Assembly: GCF_004664715.2 (NCBI RefSeq)
Contig: NC_051075.1
Coordinates: 32,074,504-32,138,503 of the forward strand
Direction of reading: 5' to 3'
Origin: Peromyscus leucopus
Taxonomy: Eukaryota; Chordata; Mammalia; Rodentia; Cricetidae
DNA: 64,000 nucleotides
In this document: in pieces, positions 13,471 through 26,339 of the stretch
Numbering within the stretch: the stretch's first letter is position 1
Layout of the letters: every line of letters begins with the position of its first letter
Notes under the pieces: generated by a model
What the model was told of the DNA's origin: nothing
Databases searched by the model: none
Seen by the model: the letters and a program-made list of their open reading frames with translations, nothing else
Program-made: the position numbers and the translations under genes

Positions 13471-14100
13471 GTTTCTTCTTTCTTTCCCTACTTTTTATTT
13501 TTTCTCTTTTTAGTTTTTTAACTCATCTATCTGTTTCTTCTTCTAATATTTACTTTGTTTTCTTTTCACGTATTTTCTTCTGCTTTACATTCATTTCTCT
13601 CCCTCATTCCCCCCTCCCCTTTCCTCTTACTCCTCCTTTTGTACATATGAATTAACTGTTTCCTACAATGGGATTCTGTGTTATTTTTTTATACCTTTTA
13701 TTTGCTGTTAGTGTTGTGGCTGTTCCTGTCTTTTACTTCAGCATTACTGAATTTCACTGCTTTCTCTTTGTATGGAGACACAGTGGCTCAGGCAGACCTT
13801 GAACTCTCAGTCCTCTCAAGAGTTCAGATCACAAGCATTTGCACAATGACCCCTCCTATTATTCTATTTCTATGTCTGATTTATGTTTATGTTATGCTTA
13901 TTACTGATAAATATTCATATATATGTCATGTTGAAGATGAAGATCAAGCTTGAGACTACATACAGCTGAGCCATACTCATATCTTGTGTTTTTGTTTTCT
14001 TCTTTCTAGACAGTGCTGTGGATCAAACTTAGTATGTTTGATTGCTGTTTTGCTGTAGAGCTATATCCATAGCCCACTTGAGAGGAATTGAGCTTTGATC
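13471..14100 (-). repeat. Old SINE fragments (B1/B4-like) and pyrimidine-rich tract
   Basis: A T/C-rich tract (13470-13640) is followed by a reverse B1-like monomer at about 13770-13855 ('caggcagaccttgaactctc') and an ID/B4-like piece at about 13995-14075 ('gtagagctatatccatagcc'). Small open frames here derive from these. Confidence 0.45.
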
Positions 14101-15570
14101 CAGCCAAGACCTAGTCCTACTTGAATATTAGCATATGTTTCAACTTAAAAATACAGGCAATAAAAGCCTCAAGCTAAAGATCTAGCCCAAAATTGGCATT
14201 CAAGGTCTGGCCTAAAATCCTACTCCTAATCAGTGATTCCCATAGCAACATCAGAGAGAATTACATATTGTATACAATGCACCAACAAAGGACTTTAGCA
14301 GAATTTTTTTCTTTTCAGACTACATATTACCAACAAGACTAAATGAACACCTTCATAGGGTCCATCTTACATATTCTTCTGTCTATAACATACCTGCCTA
14401 TACTTTCAGAAAGAGCCTATTTCTTTGAGTCTTTAGAGAAAGTGAGTCACTCTGGCTGTGATACAGTAATACTGTCTGATATACCACTAATCACAGCCAT
14501 AGATGTCACCAAGAAAGCAACAAAAAGAAACCCACTTGGAGTTAGCTCATTATTGCACAAAAAAGCCAATATTCCAGTGCACATTTATCATTGAAGGCTG
14601 GTCTCAAGGAAGATTCTCACATAAAAATGGGAAATAGTTCCACATCAAAAGGCTTCCAGACACCAATATAGAAACAGAATGTGAAAACCAGACAGCATGA
14701 CTCCTAGATGTTTATAATGGTCTACTAATTAAATCCAAAAACACAGAATGAAAGGACAAAGGTTTCAAAAGACTGATATTTTTAAATGATCAAGGAATTC
14801 AAATGGAATAAAAATAAAATAAAAATAAATTGGATAAAAATAAAAATAGGACTTAAAAATTGTAAGAAAAACATTTCAAAATGGTGGAGAGATTTTGAAA
14901 AGAAGCTAAATAACAGTCTTGAAAATCAAATGTGGACTAACTCTAACAAAAAGCTCAGAAGACAGCCTGACCAGTAGACTAGAAGCAGATGCTTCAGAGC
15001 TAGACGTCAAGGTAGATGGATTATAAATGATCAAACAGGAATAATCAGTATAGAATAAATAATCAGTATAGGAAAGAGCTAGAGTATGAACCAAAGGCAC
15101 TGTGATTTATTTAACTGAAATAACAGCAGAAGTTTCCAAATCTTGAGGAGATTTTTGTCATTGAGGTGCATGAGGCATTTAGAACACAAAGAGACATAAC
15201 CAGAAAATAATGTCTTTATTCCATTAAACTAAAAACAAACAAACAAACAAAAAATACAGAACTAAGAAAGGATCTTAAAACCTGACAGAGGGAAACACCA
15301 AGTCACACATAAAGGAATCTGCAATAATAACAGCAAACTCCTCATCAGAAATGAGAAAAGCCAAGAGGACAAGGGATAATGTCATACACTCCTAGGAAGA
15401 ATGTATCTACCAATCTATACCTGGCAAAATGACCCCGTCAAAGTCAAAGGAGAAATACAAACCCTTTACAATAAGTGTAAAATAAAGGAATTCGTGAGCA
15501 CTAAACCAGCACTACAAAAGATACTTAAAGGACTCCTACACATAAAAAAAGAAACAAGAGTCATCAAAAT

Positions 15571-15687
15571 GGATCTGTTGGTAAAGGTGTTGGTTTCCAA
15601 GCCTGATGATTCAGTTCCCTGGGAACCACTCAGTGGAAAGAGAGAACCAACTCCCACAATTTGTTCTCTGACTTTTACATGAATGGC

Positions 15688-15750
<63 letters not shown>

Positions 15751-15775
15751 ACCTCCCAAAAATGTAATTAAAAAA
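15571..15775 (+). mobile_element. B3 SINE with internal (CA)n
   Basis: 'ggatctgttggtaaaggtgt', 'gcctgatgattcagttccct' and 'gagagaaccaactcccac' are B3 landmarks. The 3' part runs into about 26 CA units (15690-15742). The 191-codon frame on the opposite strand spans this CA tract and is an artefact. Confidence 0.85.
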
Positions 15776-16225
15776 GAAAGAAAAGAAACAAACAAGTATA
15801 ACCACCAAAGCAATTGGAAAAAGTAAATTAACCCCCCCCTCAAAAGATCAGATGTGCAAATGAAACAGAGGAGAGAACTAAACATGATTAATTCAGAAAA
15901 CACACGTCTAAGAAAAATAAGAAGGAAAGGAATAAACACAGATGACTCGAGATGAGCAAAAGAGAAACAACAAGGAGAAAACACATAGGTCTGGGCACTT
16001 ACCTTTAATAATACCTCTGTCAGCAAATACCCCTGCATCATTTATTTAAAAGAATCAGACTGACAGAATTAATAAAAATTAAATAAGTAAATACTCAGTC
16101 TACCAGCAAAGACACATGCAAACTGAAAATGAAAGGAATGGAAAACATTACAAATGAATGGAATCTAAAATCCAGAAAAACCCAGAAGTAGAGAAAGAAA
16201 ACTTCAGACTAAGAGTAGAAAGGGA

Positions 16226-16387
16226 GCTGGGTGGTGGTGGCACACACCTTTAATCCCAGAACTTGGGAGGCAGAGGCAGGTGGATCTCTGCAAGTTTGAG
16301 GCCAGCCTGGGCTACAGAGTGAGTTTCAGGAAAGGTGCAAAGCTACACAGATAAACCCTGTCTCAACCTTCCCCCCCCCAAAAAAAA
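16226..16387 (+). mobile_element. B1 SINE
   Basis: Head 'gctgggtggtggtggcacac', slightly diverged, with a C-then-A tail. It is flanked by perfect 14-bp direct repeats 'aagagtagaaaggg' at 16211-16224 and 16386-16399. Confidence 0.95.
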
Positions 16388-16663
16388 GAGTAGAAAGGGC
16401 AAAGAAGGTTACTACATTTGGATAAAGCCAACAAGACACAAAAAGATGTAACTATGGTAAATATATATGCCCTGAATCTCAGAACATGCATTTCACAAAA
16501 CAAACATTAAGACATAAAGAGAAATATAGACCCCAAAATTAACTGGATGAATCAGCACTCCATTAACACCAACACATTAAGCACCTAGCCAAAATAATGC
16601 AACAATTTTAAGAGTTAATTACATTACAATTTATATAGAATTAATATATTTAAGAAATATCTA

Positions 16664-16844
16664 GCCGGGCTGTGGTGGCGCACGCCTTTAATCCCAGCAC
16701 TCGGGAGGCAGAGGCAGGCGGATTTCTGTGAGTTCTAGGCCAGCCTGGGCTACCAAGTGAGTTCCAGGAAAAGGCGCAAAGCTACACAGAGATACCCTGT
16801 CTCGAAAAACCAAAAAAAAAAAAAGAAAAGAAAAGAAAAAAAAA
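16664..16844 (+). mobile_element. B1 SINE, cricetid type
   Basis: Head 'gccgggctgtggtggcg', intact body, A-rich tail. Perfect 12-bp direct repeats 'aagaaatatcta' at 16652-16663 and 16845-16856. Inserted in L1-derived sequence. Confidence 0.96.
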
Positions 16845-16984
16845 AAGAAATATCTACAGAATATCCTAGCCAACAGCTGCAGAATACACTTTCTTTTCAG
16901 TAGCTCACAGAAGTTTCTCAAATAAAATAGATAATATTTTAGATCACAAATCAAATGCAAGCAAATATGTTTTTTTTTTTTTGT

Positions 16985-17205
16985 TTGCTTGCTTGTTTTT
17001 AATTGCATGTATGTATCTGTGTCTGTGTGTGGAGATACACATTTAAGTGCAGCTCCTACAGAAGCCAGAAGAGGGCGTAGGATCCCTTGGGACTGGAGTT
17101 GCAAGCATCAGTGAGACGCCTGACCAGAGTTCTGGGAACCAAACTTGAGTCTCTACTAGAGCAATGTGTGTTCTTAAGCACTGAGCCAGCACCTCAGCCT
17201 GGTTA
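16985..17205 (-). mobile_element. B3 SINE
   Basis: Reverse-complement B3: 'agccagaagagggcgtagga', 'gggactggagttgcaagca', 'gttctgggaaccaaacttga', ending 'cttaagcactgagccagc'. Confidence 0.85.
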
Positions 17206-19479
17206 AAAACAATAATAATGTTTTTTAATAAATCAATGTTTTATTTTTTGAAATTATATGTACACTATTTCTCCCCTTCCCTGCTCTCCCTCCAGCCACT
17301 CCCATGAACTCTCTTGACTCTCTCAAACTCATGGCCTCTTTTTCTGGCGTTTTGAACATGTAATAATCTAGCACTAGCAGCAAGAGAAATTATAGAAAAT
17401 GAACAAACCAAGGAGGTTGAACAACACACTGTTTTTTTTTTTTTAACAAGCAGCAGATCACTGAAGAAGTGTGTATGTGAGGAGAGTAGTTAAGTAGTTA
17501 AAGCATCAAATGAAAAGATCAACACAACATGCCAGAACCCAAGAGTTATGCTGAGGAAGGTTATAGGTCTGGGCCCAAATGTATCTGCAATAGGTGACCT
17601 AATGATTCATCTCGATGTCACAGGAAAATGACAACAAAAGTTAGTACAACAAGAGCAGCAGCAAATGAAACAGATGTTAAAGAACTGTATAAAATATCGT
17701 TAGAGGAAGAACAGTTAGTTCTTTTATAAGACAAAGAAAATTGACAAATTCTTAATCCAACTAACAGAAAGAAATGATCCAAATACAGAAAATTAGAAGC
17801 AAAAAAAAAAAAAAAAAAAATGGAAATATTGTAACAAATACTACTGAAGTCCTCATGATCATTAAGGGATATTTTAAAACATTATATACAAATAAATTAG
17901 AAAATCTACTGGAAATGTACATATTTAAGGGCACATATTTCCTACCAAAACTGAAAAAAGAAGACATAAGAAGTTTAAACAAATCAGTGACAAGTAATGT
18001 GGATTAAGTAGTAGTAAAGTCTTAAAACAGAAAGTCCAGGACTAGACACATACATTCCTGAATTTTACCAGGCTTTTGAATAACTAACAGCAATGTTCCT
18101 TATACTATTCCATAATACAGAAAGTGGGGATTCTGCCTCATTAATTCTGTCTCATTCATTCTATGATGCTTGTATTAACCTGTTAACAAAGCCAATTTTT
18201 TTTAAAAGTAAGACAACCTATAAACAAACACTTTACTTGATGAGCATAAACAAAAATCCACAATAAAATATTTACCAACTTAATTCAGCGACTAATCTAA
18301 AATGACACACAACATAGTAAAGCTGGTTTCCCTGAAGGAATGCATAGATGGTTTTATAAATCAATCAATAAACATACTACCACATAGAAACAGAATAGAA
18401 GATAGTCGTACAATCAATTCAACAGATACAGAAAAATCCTTTAATAGTTTTGAAGACCTTCAACTCTAAAGCCCTAAGAGGGTAGTTTCATAACAATCTT
18501 GTTCCTTGACATGGTAAAGGTAACGTTAAAAAAAAATTGCTGAAAGTATTTCCTTTTAAATAAGGAAGAAGAAAAGCATACTGATTATCTTCAGTTTTAT
18601 TCAATATTACACTTGAAATTTTAGACAAAGAAACCAAGATTGTTTTTTAAAAATTAAGTTATGCCTGAAAACAAATAATATGAAACCCATATGACCCAAA
18701 ATATCACTCTAGAAGATTCTTAGAAATTATAAAGTAATTCAGGGTAGTAGCTGGATACAAAACCAAAACATAAAAATCAGTTTTCTATACAACAATAACC
18801 AAAGTGCTATAAAAATTCAGGGAAATGATCTGATAGTGACCTCCAAAAAATACTTAGGAATAAATCTAATCAAGGGACTGAAAGAGCTCTACAAAGAAAA
18901 CAGTGATACACTTGATTTAAAAAAAAAGGGGGGGGAGACATCAGAAAATTCAAAGTCTGAATTCGCATGTTCTTAGGTCAGCAGAATTAATATTATGAAA
19001 ATCGTGCTATTGACAAAAGCAACCAATAGATTCAAAAGCAATATTCACCAAAATTACAATGGTATTCTTCACAGGGTTAAAATTAAAGGAGTCCTAAAAT
19101 TCACATGTAAACATAGATGGTCCAGAGCAACCCTGACAACTGAGTGAAAAGAACAAAGCTGCCAGTATCGTGGGGGCGGGATTTCCTGCTGCTAAAGGGA
19201 TTTCAGAAAGGAAACGAGGAAAGGCAACCTGTGAGATGGAAAGAATCCTTGTCAGTCACTCATCTGATAGAAGAAGAATACGCAGAATATATAACTGGTT
19301 CAAAAAAACCGTCAGTCCCAGAACGAGTAATTCAATCTATACATAGGATAACAATGTCAACGGAAAAAATACAGCTTGCTAGTAAATGAAGATTTTTAAG
19401 CATTCTTGGCTACCAAAAATTGAAAGTCAATGCTACACTCATATTCCATATGTCCTCAACAAGAATGGCTATTATCTAA

Positions 19480-19865
19480 TGTAAGTAGAGTTTTCCTGTC
19501 TTGCCCACAGTCAGGACAAATCTCTGTCACCCGCCAGTCCCACAGCCGCTCAGACCCAACCAAGTAAACACAGAGACATATTGCTTACAAATTGTATGGC
19601 CATGGCAGGCTTCTTGCTAACTGTTCTTATAGCTTAAATTAATCAATTTCTATGAATCTATACCTTGCCACGTTGCTCGTGGCTTACCGGCATCTTCACA
19701 TGCTGTTTGTCATGGCAGCAGCTGGCAGTGACTCCTTCCGCCTTCCTGTTCTTTCTTTTCTCCTCTCTGTTAGTCCCACCTATACTTCCTACCTAGCCAC
19801 TTGCCAATCAGTGTTTTACTTATTGACCAATCAGAGTAATTTGACATACAGACCATCCCACAGCA
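19480..19865. mobile_element. Solo LTR, family A copy 1, with 6-bp target-site duplication
   Basis: A 386-bp element beginning TGTAAG and ending CCCACAGCA, flanked by ATCTAA at 19474-19479 and 19866-19871. TG...CA ends with a 6-bp duplication are typical of class II (ERVK-like) proviral LTRs. No internal proviral sequence is present. Near the right end are two CCAATCAG boxes 23 bp apart. The family could be read in either direction; I lean to the reverse complement as sense because promoter-type boxes would then be near the 5' end. The 93-codon frame inside is noise. Confidence 0.88.
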
Positions 19866-19929
19866 ATCTAAATAGTGACAGAATCATAAGAAGTCATGAG
19901 GAAGAGGCAGAGGAAAAGGGACTTACACA

Positions 19930-20480
19930 CTGATGAGGGAACACAAATTGGCATAGTCACTGTGGATATCAACATGGAGATTCTGAAAAAAAAAACACAA
20001 CTACTAAAATATAAGCTATACCTCTCTTTGGCATATACTTGAAGAAATAAATATCTGAATACTCATGTTCATTGTGGCAATAAGTATACTAGCCAAATTG
20101 TAGTACCAGATGTGGTAACTGTGTAAATACATAAAGGAAATGTGGCATCTATACACCATGGAGCATCATTCATCAATATAAGAGAATTAAATCATATCAT
20201 TCACAGGGAAATTACAGGTCATTGTGTTAGGATAACAAGCCAGAAGCAAAAGGACAAGAATCATATTTTCTCTTACATGTGGAAACTAAAATACATAAAT
20301 AAAAATTACTTAAAAAGAAAAATAGGGAAAAATAAGGAAGGAAAAGACTAACACGGGCAGGGAAGAGAGTGGGTGAGCAGGATTCCATCATTGTACAATA
20401 AGTACGTGCACAAGCCTGCACAGTGACACCTACTAACCTGTGCTTCTCATTAGTAATAGTTACAGTAAAAAAATGATCTC
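19930..20480 (+). mobile_element. LINE-1 3' fragment
   Basis: Contains the decayed L1 3' block 'gaaatgtggcatctatacac' / 'catggagcatcattcatcaa', which corresponds to the familiar 'gtggtacatatacacaatgg' region. No intact frame. Confidence 0.65.
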
Positions 20481-20536
20481 AAAACTGAAACACAGACTGG
20501 AAGAGACTCAGAGAAAAGAGGGTTCTTAAACACCTA

Positions 20537-20976
20537 TAACACAAATTGCTAAATGGTTTTTCAATAAAAAAAAAACCCAGAGCCAGAAATTGGGGTGAAT
20601 GCTGAAAGATCAGAGAAACAAAGGAGCAAGCCACCTCTTCTAGGACTCCTCAGCTTGAAAAAAATCTAGTTCCTTTCTCCTCATGCCTTATATACCTTTC
20701 TCCGCCTAGCTGTCCTGGGATTAAAGGAGTGTGTGCTTCCCAAGCAAAGGCATGAGATCTCAAGTGCTGGGATTAAAGGTGTGTGCCACCACTGCCTGGC
20801 TCTGTTTCTCTCCTAGACTAAGTCAATCTCATATAGTCCAGGGTGGCTTTGAACTGCCTCCCAAGTGCTAGGATTAAAAGTGTGTGTCATCATTGCCTAG
20901 CTTCTATGTTTAATCTAGTGGCTTGTTTTGTCCTCTCGTCTTCAAATTTTATTAGAGTATACAATATATCTCCACA
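20537..20976 (-). mobile_element. LTR, family B copy 1 (carries B1-like modules)
   Basis: On the minus strand it starts TGTGGAGATATATTG and ends near 'accatttagcaatttgt', matching family B copies at 40051 and 48378. Two reverse B1-like heads ('ggattaaaggtgtgtgccac', 'ggattaaaagtgtgtgtcat') lie inside. Left boundary is approximate, and no clear duplication was found. Confidence 0.7.
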
Positions 20977-20995
20977 GATACCACTTGTCAGAATG

Positions 20996-21520
20996 TGACT
21001 TAGTATAAATATTTTGTAAAATAGTATGGATTACCATGCCTCAAAAAATGCTAAAACATTTATACCATCAATATTGCCACTGGATATACACCTAAGGAAA
21101 GTAAATAAGCATCCCCAAAATACACTTGCATTCCTTATGTTTACTAAAGCTCTACCTACAATGTTTAGGATATGAATCAGCCTAAACATCAAGTGTGGTA
21201 CATGTGTACAGTAGAATGCTACTCAGCCATAAGAAGACAAGAACTTCTGTCTTTTGTGATAACATGAATGGGTCTAGAGGACATCGCAGGAGGTGAAATA
21301 TGTCAGATATAGACAAATACTACATTATCTCACACATATGTGTACCAACAACAACAAAATGATCCCATAGAAGTAGAAAGCAGACTACTTGTTATAAGAA
21401 GCTAGGAAAAATGGGAGAAAAGGAGATAGCTTGACCAACAGGGACAAAATTATGAATAAGAGGAATAAACGCTATATTCTGTGGTACAGTAGAATATATG
21501 CAGTAAAAAAACAATAAACC
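20996..21520 (+). mobile_element. Second LINE-1 3' fragment
   Basis: Repeats the same L1 3' block as 19930-20480 ('gtgtggtacatgtgtacagt', 'gctactcagccataagaaga', 'ataacatgaatgggtctaga'), so it is a separate L1 3' end rather than a continuation across the LTR. Confidence 0.7.
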
Positions 21521-21949
21521 ATTTTGAATAGTAAATTAGAAGTGAGGATCATAAATGCACTCACTAGGAAAAAAGGTAAAAATTTAGGGTATACTAACTA
21601 TTGTGAATTGGTCATTTTCCTTTGTATGCAAAAACCATCACCACATTGTACCATAAATATAAATAAATATCTTGAGCCTATCAGAACAAAAAAGACACAG
21701 TGTATAGAACCATGAGAGTTATAAATAATTATCTTTTCAATATAATGTCTTGAATGTTTCAATTTTAATAAAAAAATTATGAGACTCAAAGTGGCATTCA
21801 GAGCCAGTTGAGACACATAATTGATTTTTCTCTGTGTTTTAGCTCATTAGGGAACTCAAGATCAACCTGGAGCTCTGCCTTTATATATGGTGAGAATTTA
21901 CACACACTGAGGATTTTATAACATGTCCTGGGTTTTTTTTTTTTTACAG

Positions 21950-21950
<1 letters not shown>
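21521..21950. other. Intergenic DNA, no gene
   Basis: AT-rich, only chance frames. Confidence 0.5.

Positions 21951-21989
<39 letters not shown>
21951..21989. repeat. (ATT)n trinucleotide microsatellite
   Basis: Thirteen ATT units after a T tract. Confidence 0.97.
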
Positions 21990-21991
<2 letters not shown>

Positions 21992-23756
21992 TTACTTTCC
22001 TTGCAATATGTCTCATGTTTTTTCATCCCATGGTATATTTAATACAATTTGCTTGTATAGGAAAAGCAAAAATAAGCCATTGGTTTCCTTACAGAAGCTT
22101 CCAGCCTCTAAATCTTGGATCACCACCAGTGCCTTGAAATTCCTGAGGCTTCTGTGAGAAATATAAAAACCTTGAAGGGACAGATTTCCTAACTCAGCAC
22201 ATGTTTGATCATCTGAGTGCTTCCTGTCTCTGGGTCAGTAACAATCTGACTCATTCATTAGGTCTTCCCCCACAATTCTATTCTGTGCATTAGACACTCT
22301 AGTACTTGTGAGAAACACCCTATAAAGGGCAGGTAATTCCATCATTATAATTTACAGTGAAATGAAATTACTAATGCACAACATGCAAGTACCACTGCCA
22401 CCACCAAAATTCAAAATCGTGAAGCTACCCATCATAGTGTTTTATCCAGAAATGGTGGCTTCTCTAAAATACCTTGTGGCTCCTTTATTTCAATACTAGG
22501 CAGGCCTTGGATGGCAAAAGTTGGAAAGAGGATGCACCTTCATTAGAGACCTAGAAGTGAAATGTGGAAAATAATAAAATAAGAGCATATTAGTCATAAA
22601 TACACACACATTTGGCTTATGCATATTTAACACATATGATATCAATGTACAGAATTGTAATTTTAAATCACACTTTAATGACAATTATAAGGAGGAAAAA
22701 ACAGCAAATTTGTACTTTCCAAGATAACATTTTAATAAGCTACAATGGTATGACTTAGGTCAGGGTTGTCTTTGATGTATAAAACTTCAAAAGAAAGAGC
22801 CAGGCTCAGCCAAAATATTTATTTAATGCAAATGTATAATAAATATAAGCATTTCTGAAAGGTCATTTTAATCAATGAAAATTCCCAATATTTCATTTTC
22901 AGCTTAAAATAAACACATGCATGTTTATACAACATTGGGTTTAGCCAAGGTTAATTATTTATAGCAATAAACCATTAAGTGCCATGAATAGATCTTGTCC
23001 TAGCCCTTCAGACATTTTATGTGTAGACTGCAGACCACCTGCTTCAGTTGCCTAGGAGGTCTCTTTAAATTCATGGAACTCATTCAGACCTACAGAATTA
23101 AAATCTCTTGGGTTGGGGTTCTGCTACCAGATTTCTTTATTATGGATTACTTTGTTCAATAAAGCCTGAGAGTGTCGACATAAGGAGAATACATGTGGCA
23201 CTAGATAAATAAATAGCCTCTGTGAAGAGGTTACTTGTAACACAGTGTACAGTATCCAAGACTACAAGTTCCTGGAGGCAAGTAGACAGATAACAAAATG
23301 AGATGGGGAATCCCCCACAAATTTATAATGTCATGGGTTTGAAACTTCACTATATGATCACTGTGGGGATTACACATTTTAAAATTAATGACCTAATTGC
23401 TGCATTTACAAACTAAGAAAATAATTCTTCATCCCTAGGGTGGTTGAGAGAATTAAGAAAGTTACCACACTAAGTTCTGCTCTATCATTCTGAGTACATG
23501 GCCTCCAATTCAATAAGTGAAATCTCTCACTGTCTTTGCTGTAGCCTGAAGCTGTCTGTGCCTCTCCTAGATAGCACTCTTTGCCATCAATCTCAGGGTG
23601 ATGTGTGGCCTTCCTCTGCTTGGGCTGAATCCCATTTACTTTCACCTAACTTGAAACTTTACTGTGTTTTTTCCTTCCTGTCTTCCCAGACTTCAGTGCT
23701 CACTTTATGCCTTGGTTCCATCACCTGTAAGTGAAACCATCTATCACTGCTTAGAG
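21990..23756. other. Intergenic DNA, no gene
   Basis: AT-rich and free of recent SINE/LTR insertions, one of the cleaner stretches in the window. About 22800-22990 is AT-rich with runs such as 'tatttatttaatgcaaatg'. No coding frame supported. Confidence 0.5.
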
Positions 23757-23935
23757 TGTTAGTTTGAATCAGACTACAACTTTGGATCTGTGCTCTGACA
23801 TTTACTCCCTCTGCCATGCAAGTCAAACTACCTATCGTCTTTCAGTTCCACCATCTATAAAACAGAATTGATAATAACACTTCATAGGCATCCTGAGAGT
23901 CATAAACATAAACATATATAAGGCAATGTATTAGT
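23757..23935 (+). mobile_element. MIR SINE (ancient)
   Basis: 'gtttgaatcagactacaact', 'ctctgacatttactccctc', 'ccaccatctataaaacagaa' and 'ataataacacttcataggca' follow the MIR consensus in order (core through the 'ctataaaatgggaataat' block). Confidence 0.75.
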
Positions 23936-24239
23936 TAACTTTATGTGTTGATTTGGCTAGCCCACAACACTCAGCTATGTTCTCACTCACTTTTAGATAC
24001 GATTAACTTTTAAGTCAGTTGTTACTATAAGGAAGTAGATTACTGTCCATGAGACAGGCAGGCCTCTCCTAGGAGAAAGGCTTAAAGAGAAAAATACTGA
24101 AGAGCACTTCTTCCCACAAAGAAAAGGGGAATTGATTCTTCCCTGGGTCTCCAAGGACTAGCCTGCCACTAGCCTTGCAGACCTCAGAGGTGGCAACCTC
24201 TATAATCCTATGAGCCTGTTTTCTAAAAAATCTCAGTTT

Positions 24240-24760
24240 TGCTTCTTACATGTCCATGTTTAATGCTGCACTGTGCACAGTAGCTGAGAAACAGAGCCAG
24301 CCCAGATGTCCATCAACTGATGAACGGATGTGAAAATGTGGTACATATAAGTGATTTTATTCACCCATAGAGAAAAATGAAATCATGACATCTGCAGGAA
24401 AATGGTGGAACTGGAAAGTGTTATGTTACATGAAATAGGACAGGCTGCAAACACTGTATGGTTTTCTCTCTTAAGTAGATCCTGTGTTTTAATGTGTGTG
24501 TGGGGGGGGTGTGGGGGGGTGTGTGATGGACAGGGGGGGAGGAATAGACACTGGACCATGGGAGAGAAAGAAGAGATTTTTAAGGGGAAGGAGAAAAATG
24601 AGGATAATACAATACATGTGTCATGAAAGCAGAAAGGAAAAGATTCTGTGGGACCAGAGTGAGTTTAGCAGGGAGATGAGAGCGAGGGTGAGAAAAAAGG
24701 AGTCATCCGACCAAGGATATGGATAAAAGGTGCTATACTGAAACTCACTGTTTTGGATGA
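24240..24760 (+). mobile_element. LINE-1 3' fragment
   Basis: 'ccagatgtccatcaactgat', 'atgtggtacatataagtgat' and 'gttatgttacatgaaatagg' are L1 3'-region blocks. A G-rich patch (about 24500-24540) interrupts it. Confidence 0.75.
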
Positions 24761-24790
24761 TAACTTTGATAACTTTTTAACTAACCTCTA

Positions 24791-24827
24791 TCTTCCTTCC
24801 TTCTTTCCTTCCTTCCTTCCTTCCTTC

Positions 24828-24870
<43 letters not shown>

Positions 24871-24900
24871 CTATCTCTACCTCTATCTCTATCTCATCTC
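24791..24900. repeat. (TTCC)n then (CTAT)n compound microsatellite
   Basis: About eight TTCC-type units change to about twelve CTAT units and then a degenerate CTATCT tract. Confidence 0.96.
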
Positions 24901-25675
24901 TCCTACTCCAGATATTGCCTATCTAAAACAGGCAGGATAAAAATCTGGCTCAGCCTTCTGAGGAAATACGTGCTTCAGAGCCTAGCTCTCTCTGCCCCTG
25001 CTTCTGACTAAATGTCCATGCCTCTCCTCAAGAAAACAGATTGTTCAGAAGTTAGCTCTCAATGGCACCAGAAAGACATTTGTAGAGTCAAAGTGATTCA
25101 TTGGATTAGGATTCTGTAACCAACAGCTACCTGAAGTCCCTAGAAACATGTCCTTTCTTGGTCAGAGGTACACAGGGAAATCATCTAGAGCCAAAAGGAC
25201 CAGTTTGGATGCTTCCCAAGAATATGAAGCATTACAAAAGAAAATGCTTTGTGGTGAAGCTTTTCAGACCCAGGACCATTGTCAGATGAAAATCCACAAA
25301 GGATTTTTTTTTTTCAATTGCATGGTCCCTCTGACATTGTTAAGCAGACTGTTTAGTTCAATATTGAGCCAGGAGTGAGGTTTAAGTCACAATTACAGAT
25401 ATCCATGTCAGTTGTTTTATTAACACATTGACAATTGGTTGTTAACAAAAGAAAGACTGGCACATTGGAAGCACTTAGTTTATAAATAGCACTTTGAAGG
25501 ATAAATGAATTAGTGAATGTAAGTAAAACACTTAATGCAACAGAACATGATAATCAATAGATTTTTTTTACCATCATTTCTACACCCCCAGGGCCAAACA
25601 CACATAGTAGCTGAATGAATGAATGCATGGTTGAACAAAAAAAATGTGAGCAATATAAAGATGTAATATTTTTAA

Positions 25676-25678
<3 letters not shown>
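24901..25678. other. Intergenic DNA, no gene
   Basis: No supported coding frame or repeat. Confidence 0.5.

Positions 25679-25723
<45 letters not shown>
25679..25723. repeat. (AT)n microsatellite
   Basis: About 22 uninterrupted AT units. Confidence 0.97.
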
Positions 25724-25725
<2 letters not shown>

Positions 25726-25734
25726 TTGATGTTA

Positions 25735-25965
25735 ACTCCATATCTTAGCCAAGTGCTTGTCTTGCTGGCTTGATGACCTAAGTTCAATCCCCAGAATCTA
25801 CATAAAAAGCCAGGTATGCTGGTGTGTACTTGCAATGTCAGTGCTGAGGAAGTAAAGACAATCAGATCCCTGAGGTCCAACACCTGAAGACTCTGCCGTC
25901 CCCACATTTGTACAATATATACATTGCATAGCACAGATGCAAATATGCACATGCACACAAACATA
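25735..25965 (+). mobile_element. Diverged tRNA-type SINE (B3/RSINE1-like)
   Basis: 'cttgctggcttgatgaccta', 'gttcaatccccagaatctac', 'aaaagccaggtatgctggtg' and 'ctgaggtccaacacctgaag' follow the rodent B3/RSINE1 order but with many substitutions. A 163-codon minus-strand frame here spans the AT repeat and this SINE and is not a gene. Confidence 0.6.
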
Positions 25966-26339
25966 CCCATACAAATATGCATTCCCATGCAACTATGCAT
26001 AAACACATAGTACAGTATTAATCTAGATAATACCATATTTTCACATCCATTGAGTTTAAACTGAGAAGGGAAGAGTTTGAAGAAGAGCCATGTTAGTTGC
26101 ATTTGGGAAAGCACACGGTGTACTAAGGCTAAAAATAAGAAATACAGATGCACTGTGGGAGTAGACAATTCAGAGAATTCATACAGGTTAGAGCTCTATC
26201 TCAAAGACTTTGAGACTGTTGCAATGGCTGAAGAATATTTCAGTGAAAAAGAAAAAAAGAATAAGCTCTGCTGAAACAAAAGGCAGGAAACTTCATAAGA
26301 CCTGAGCTATGGCAGTGGAATAACTAGTACTAAAGGACC

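Larger units (their letters stand above)
14600..19475 (+). mobile_element. Decayed LINE-1 body (5' region, ORF2 endonuclease/RT remnants)
   Basis: Positions about 15380-15560 resemble a mammalian L1 5'/pre-ORF2 segment ('actaaaccagcactacaaaa', 'acttaaaggactcctacac'). Positions about 16430-16980 resemble the endonuclease region. Positions about 18700-19080 resemble the ORF2 3' third ('gtagctggatacaaaacc', 'agcagaattaatattatg', 'caatggtattcttcacagg'). All frames are broken by stops and indels. It is interrupted by a B3, two B1s and a reverse B3, and an LTR follows at 19480. It is old and inactive; whether it is one element or several is uncertain. Confidence 0.6.

Noticed and set aside
15466..16041. 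191-codon minus-strand frame
   Set aside because: It runs through a B3 SINE and a (CA)n tract (Val/Cys repeat in translation) and L1 debris.
25677..26168. 163-codon minus-strand frame with Tyr-Ile repeats
   Set aside because: The C-terminal part is the (AT)n microsatellite and the middle is a SINE.
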